A DNA stretch of 64,000 nucleotides. It comes from Ryuthela nishihirai (taxonomy: Eukaryota > Arthropoda > Arachnida > Araneae > Heptathelidae). Below are positions 62,563-64,000 of the stretch, piece by piece (position 1 is the first letter of the stretch; each line of letters starts with the position of its first letter). The notes beneath the pieces were generated by a model. The model did no database searches. It saw nothing but the letters and a program-made list of their open reading frames with translations, and was not told the DNA's origin. Made by a program: the position numbers and the translations under genes. Location: NCBI GenBank assembly GCA_038380435.1, contig JAWZYU010000034.1:7422704-7486703 (forward strand). Reading direction: 5' to 3'.

Positions 62563-63590
62563 AATGATTCTTTTCAGTATCATATATATTTTAAACACGG
62601 CCACAGTGTTATGCAAAGTGACTTTGATGTCTCACTATCACGGAATTTTCTGAACTAATTATTAAATGGGGGAAAAACTTCCTTGGCTATCTGTTTTCAC
62701 TAAACATTATGAATTTTTTTCTTTGGGTGTTGAAGTTTGGTGATCTTGGCTAAGTGCAGAAAGGTTTCTGCACCAAAACAAAATAGAAAACAATAACATT
62801 ATATTGTCAGGGTGGCATAGCCAAGGTAATGGGGTGGTGGTGGTGGTGGTGGTGGTGGGGGTTAATGAAAATTTTCTGGGGGGTGGTAAAAACCCTTCCT
62901 GAAATTGCCCTCCTGCACGAGGATTGATTTCCATGCCAAGGAAGTTCTTTTCGTTTCTGTATCCAAAACCTCATTTATTTTCAGCAAATGATACAAAAAT
63001 CGAATATTTTTATGGAAAACAAAGAAATAATAAAATTAAAAATAACATATAACTTATGCAATGTTATAATATATCTGCAGCAAAAAGTTGTAAGCGAGCT
63101 ATCCAATGTAGCATAACTTGGAAAGATTGCTAAATCAGCCAAACAAAAGATGCTAACAAACAAAAGATAACTTAACAAATCTACAGAAGTGACCTTGTTT
63201 ATTTAATTAACCTACATCCAAGACCTCGTTTATTTTCAGAAAATGATACCAGATCAAAGTTTTAATAGAAAAGTAATATATAACAAAATAAAAATTAACA
63301 TATAACCTAATGCAGTGTTAAATAAAATATCCACAACAACAAGTTGTAAGCCAGCCATCCGATGTAGCATAACTATGAAAAATCAATACTTATCAATCTG
63401 CAGAAAGATCGATAATTTGTGATAATAAATTGACTGAAATGAAAACAAAGAGCATCCAATATGCTGGATAAATAACTGTAAATATCACAATAAAACTGTA
63501 AACAATCCATTATGGAGTCATAACACAGGAACGGAGATAGCATATGTGAGTCACTTGCCTCTTGTGCAATGAGCTATGATGTAATTAAGT
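62563..63590 (-). repeat. dispersed repeat R1, copy 2
   Basis: This is the reverse complement of 23700-24807, with both internal tandem units (about 62960-63230 and 63230-63470). Shared landmarks include TTCAACACCCAAAGAAAAAA (as complement) and CCTTGGCTATGCCAC. It has a GGT run at 62825-62850. It lacks the SINE tail of copy 1, keeping the target site at 63533-63546. Confidence 0.65.
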
Positions 63591-64000
63591 GCAACTCCAC
63601 CCAAGAAGGATGTTTTCACTTCCAGTTTCGATTTCAAGAGTGGGAAAGATGCATAGAATGCTGAGAAAAACAATAAAAATAATTCTGGGAATACTGAAAT
63701 AGGTTTATGCAGAAAAGTGTGTAAAACGGGGGAGGGGGGGGGTTACTTTGTAATTACTTTCTAAATCTTCCATTTTTAAAAATATCAGTTTCTTTGTTAA
63801 TATTTTAGGAGATTTTTGAAAATTTAAGGAAAAATATGTTGATAATAGTTCAAATCAAACTTGTGAGCTTCAATACAGGAGTAATTTTAACAAACAAATC
63901 AGCAATACCATATAGTGCTTCTAAAATATGCATCAAATGAAAAAAGAAAATATTATTTTTCAAGCTAGAATTATTTTTTAAAGATATATGTAAGGAAATT
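63591..64000. other. AT-rich end of window
   Basis: There is a poly-G run at 63730-63740. From 63924 the sequence repeats 62395-62470 directly (ATGCATCAAATGAAAAAAGA), so a second copy of that TTAA-type element probably continues beyond the window. No B56 exon was seen. Confidence 0.4.

Overview
The window is eukaryotic, AT-rich and intron-dominated. It carries one recognisable host gene: nine consecutive coding exons, all on the + strand (4592-53009), of a B56-family regulatory subunit of protein phosphatase 2A. The protein is of the gamma/delta type, close to insect widerborst. Every exon has AG/GT borders, reading phase is kept across all eight introns, and the 1057 coding bases give about 352 residues of the HEAT-like repeat core. 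The N-terminal exon(s) lie before base 1. The C-terminal exon(s) were not found and probably lie after base 64000. The protein and the transposon mix suggest an invertebrate, possibly an arthropod or chelicerate; this is inference.

Almost everything else is transposon debris in the introns. It includes: (1) an RTE-like non-LTR retrotransposon, nearly full length at 53832-57404 and as fragments at 604-913, 18886-22300, 25960-26640, 27710-27960 and 44243-44760; (2) an I/Jockey-like LINE with zinc-knuckle ORF1, endonuclease, RT and RNase H on the - strand at 37690-42850; (3) two inverted Penelope-like copies at 59891-62360; (4) at least three Tc1-like families and a SETMAR-type mariner pseudogene; (5) hAT-type and TTAA-flanked MITEs and long hairpin MITEs; (6) a tRNA-derived SINE of about 370 bp in more than ten copies, plus a second tRNA-headed SINE.

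Region by region: 1-4591 is an intron or 5' region with MITEs and SINEs. Intron 1 (4792-10380) holds a decayed copy of the preceding exon and a large old palindrome. Introns 2-3 hold Tc1 elements, and intron 3 has a Tc1 nested in an RTE. Introns 4-5 hold RTE, SINE, Tc1 and mariner relics. Intron 6 holds the I-like LINE. Intron 7 holds SINEs, and intron 8 a Tc1. After exon 9 come the best RTE copy, a long-TIR MITE and the inverted Penelope pair.

No convincing new functional system was found. The most informative signals are structural. Duplicated or inverted copies preserve the 'empty site' for later insertions, so the insertion order can be read directly from the window.
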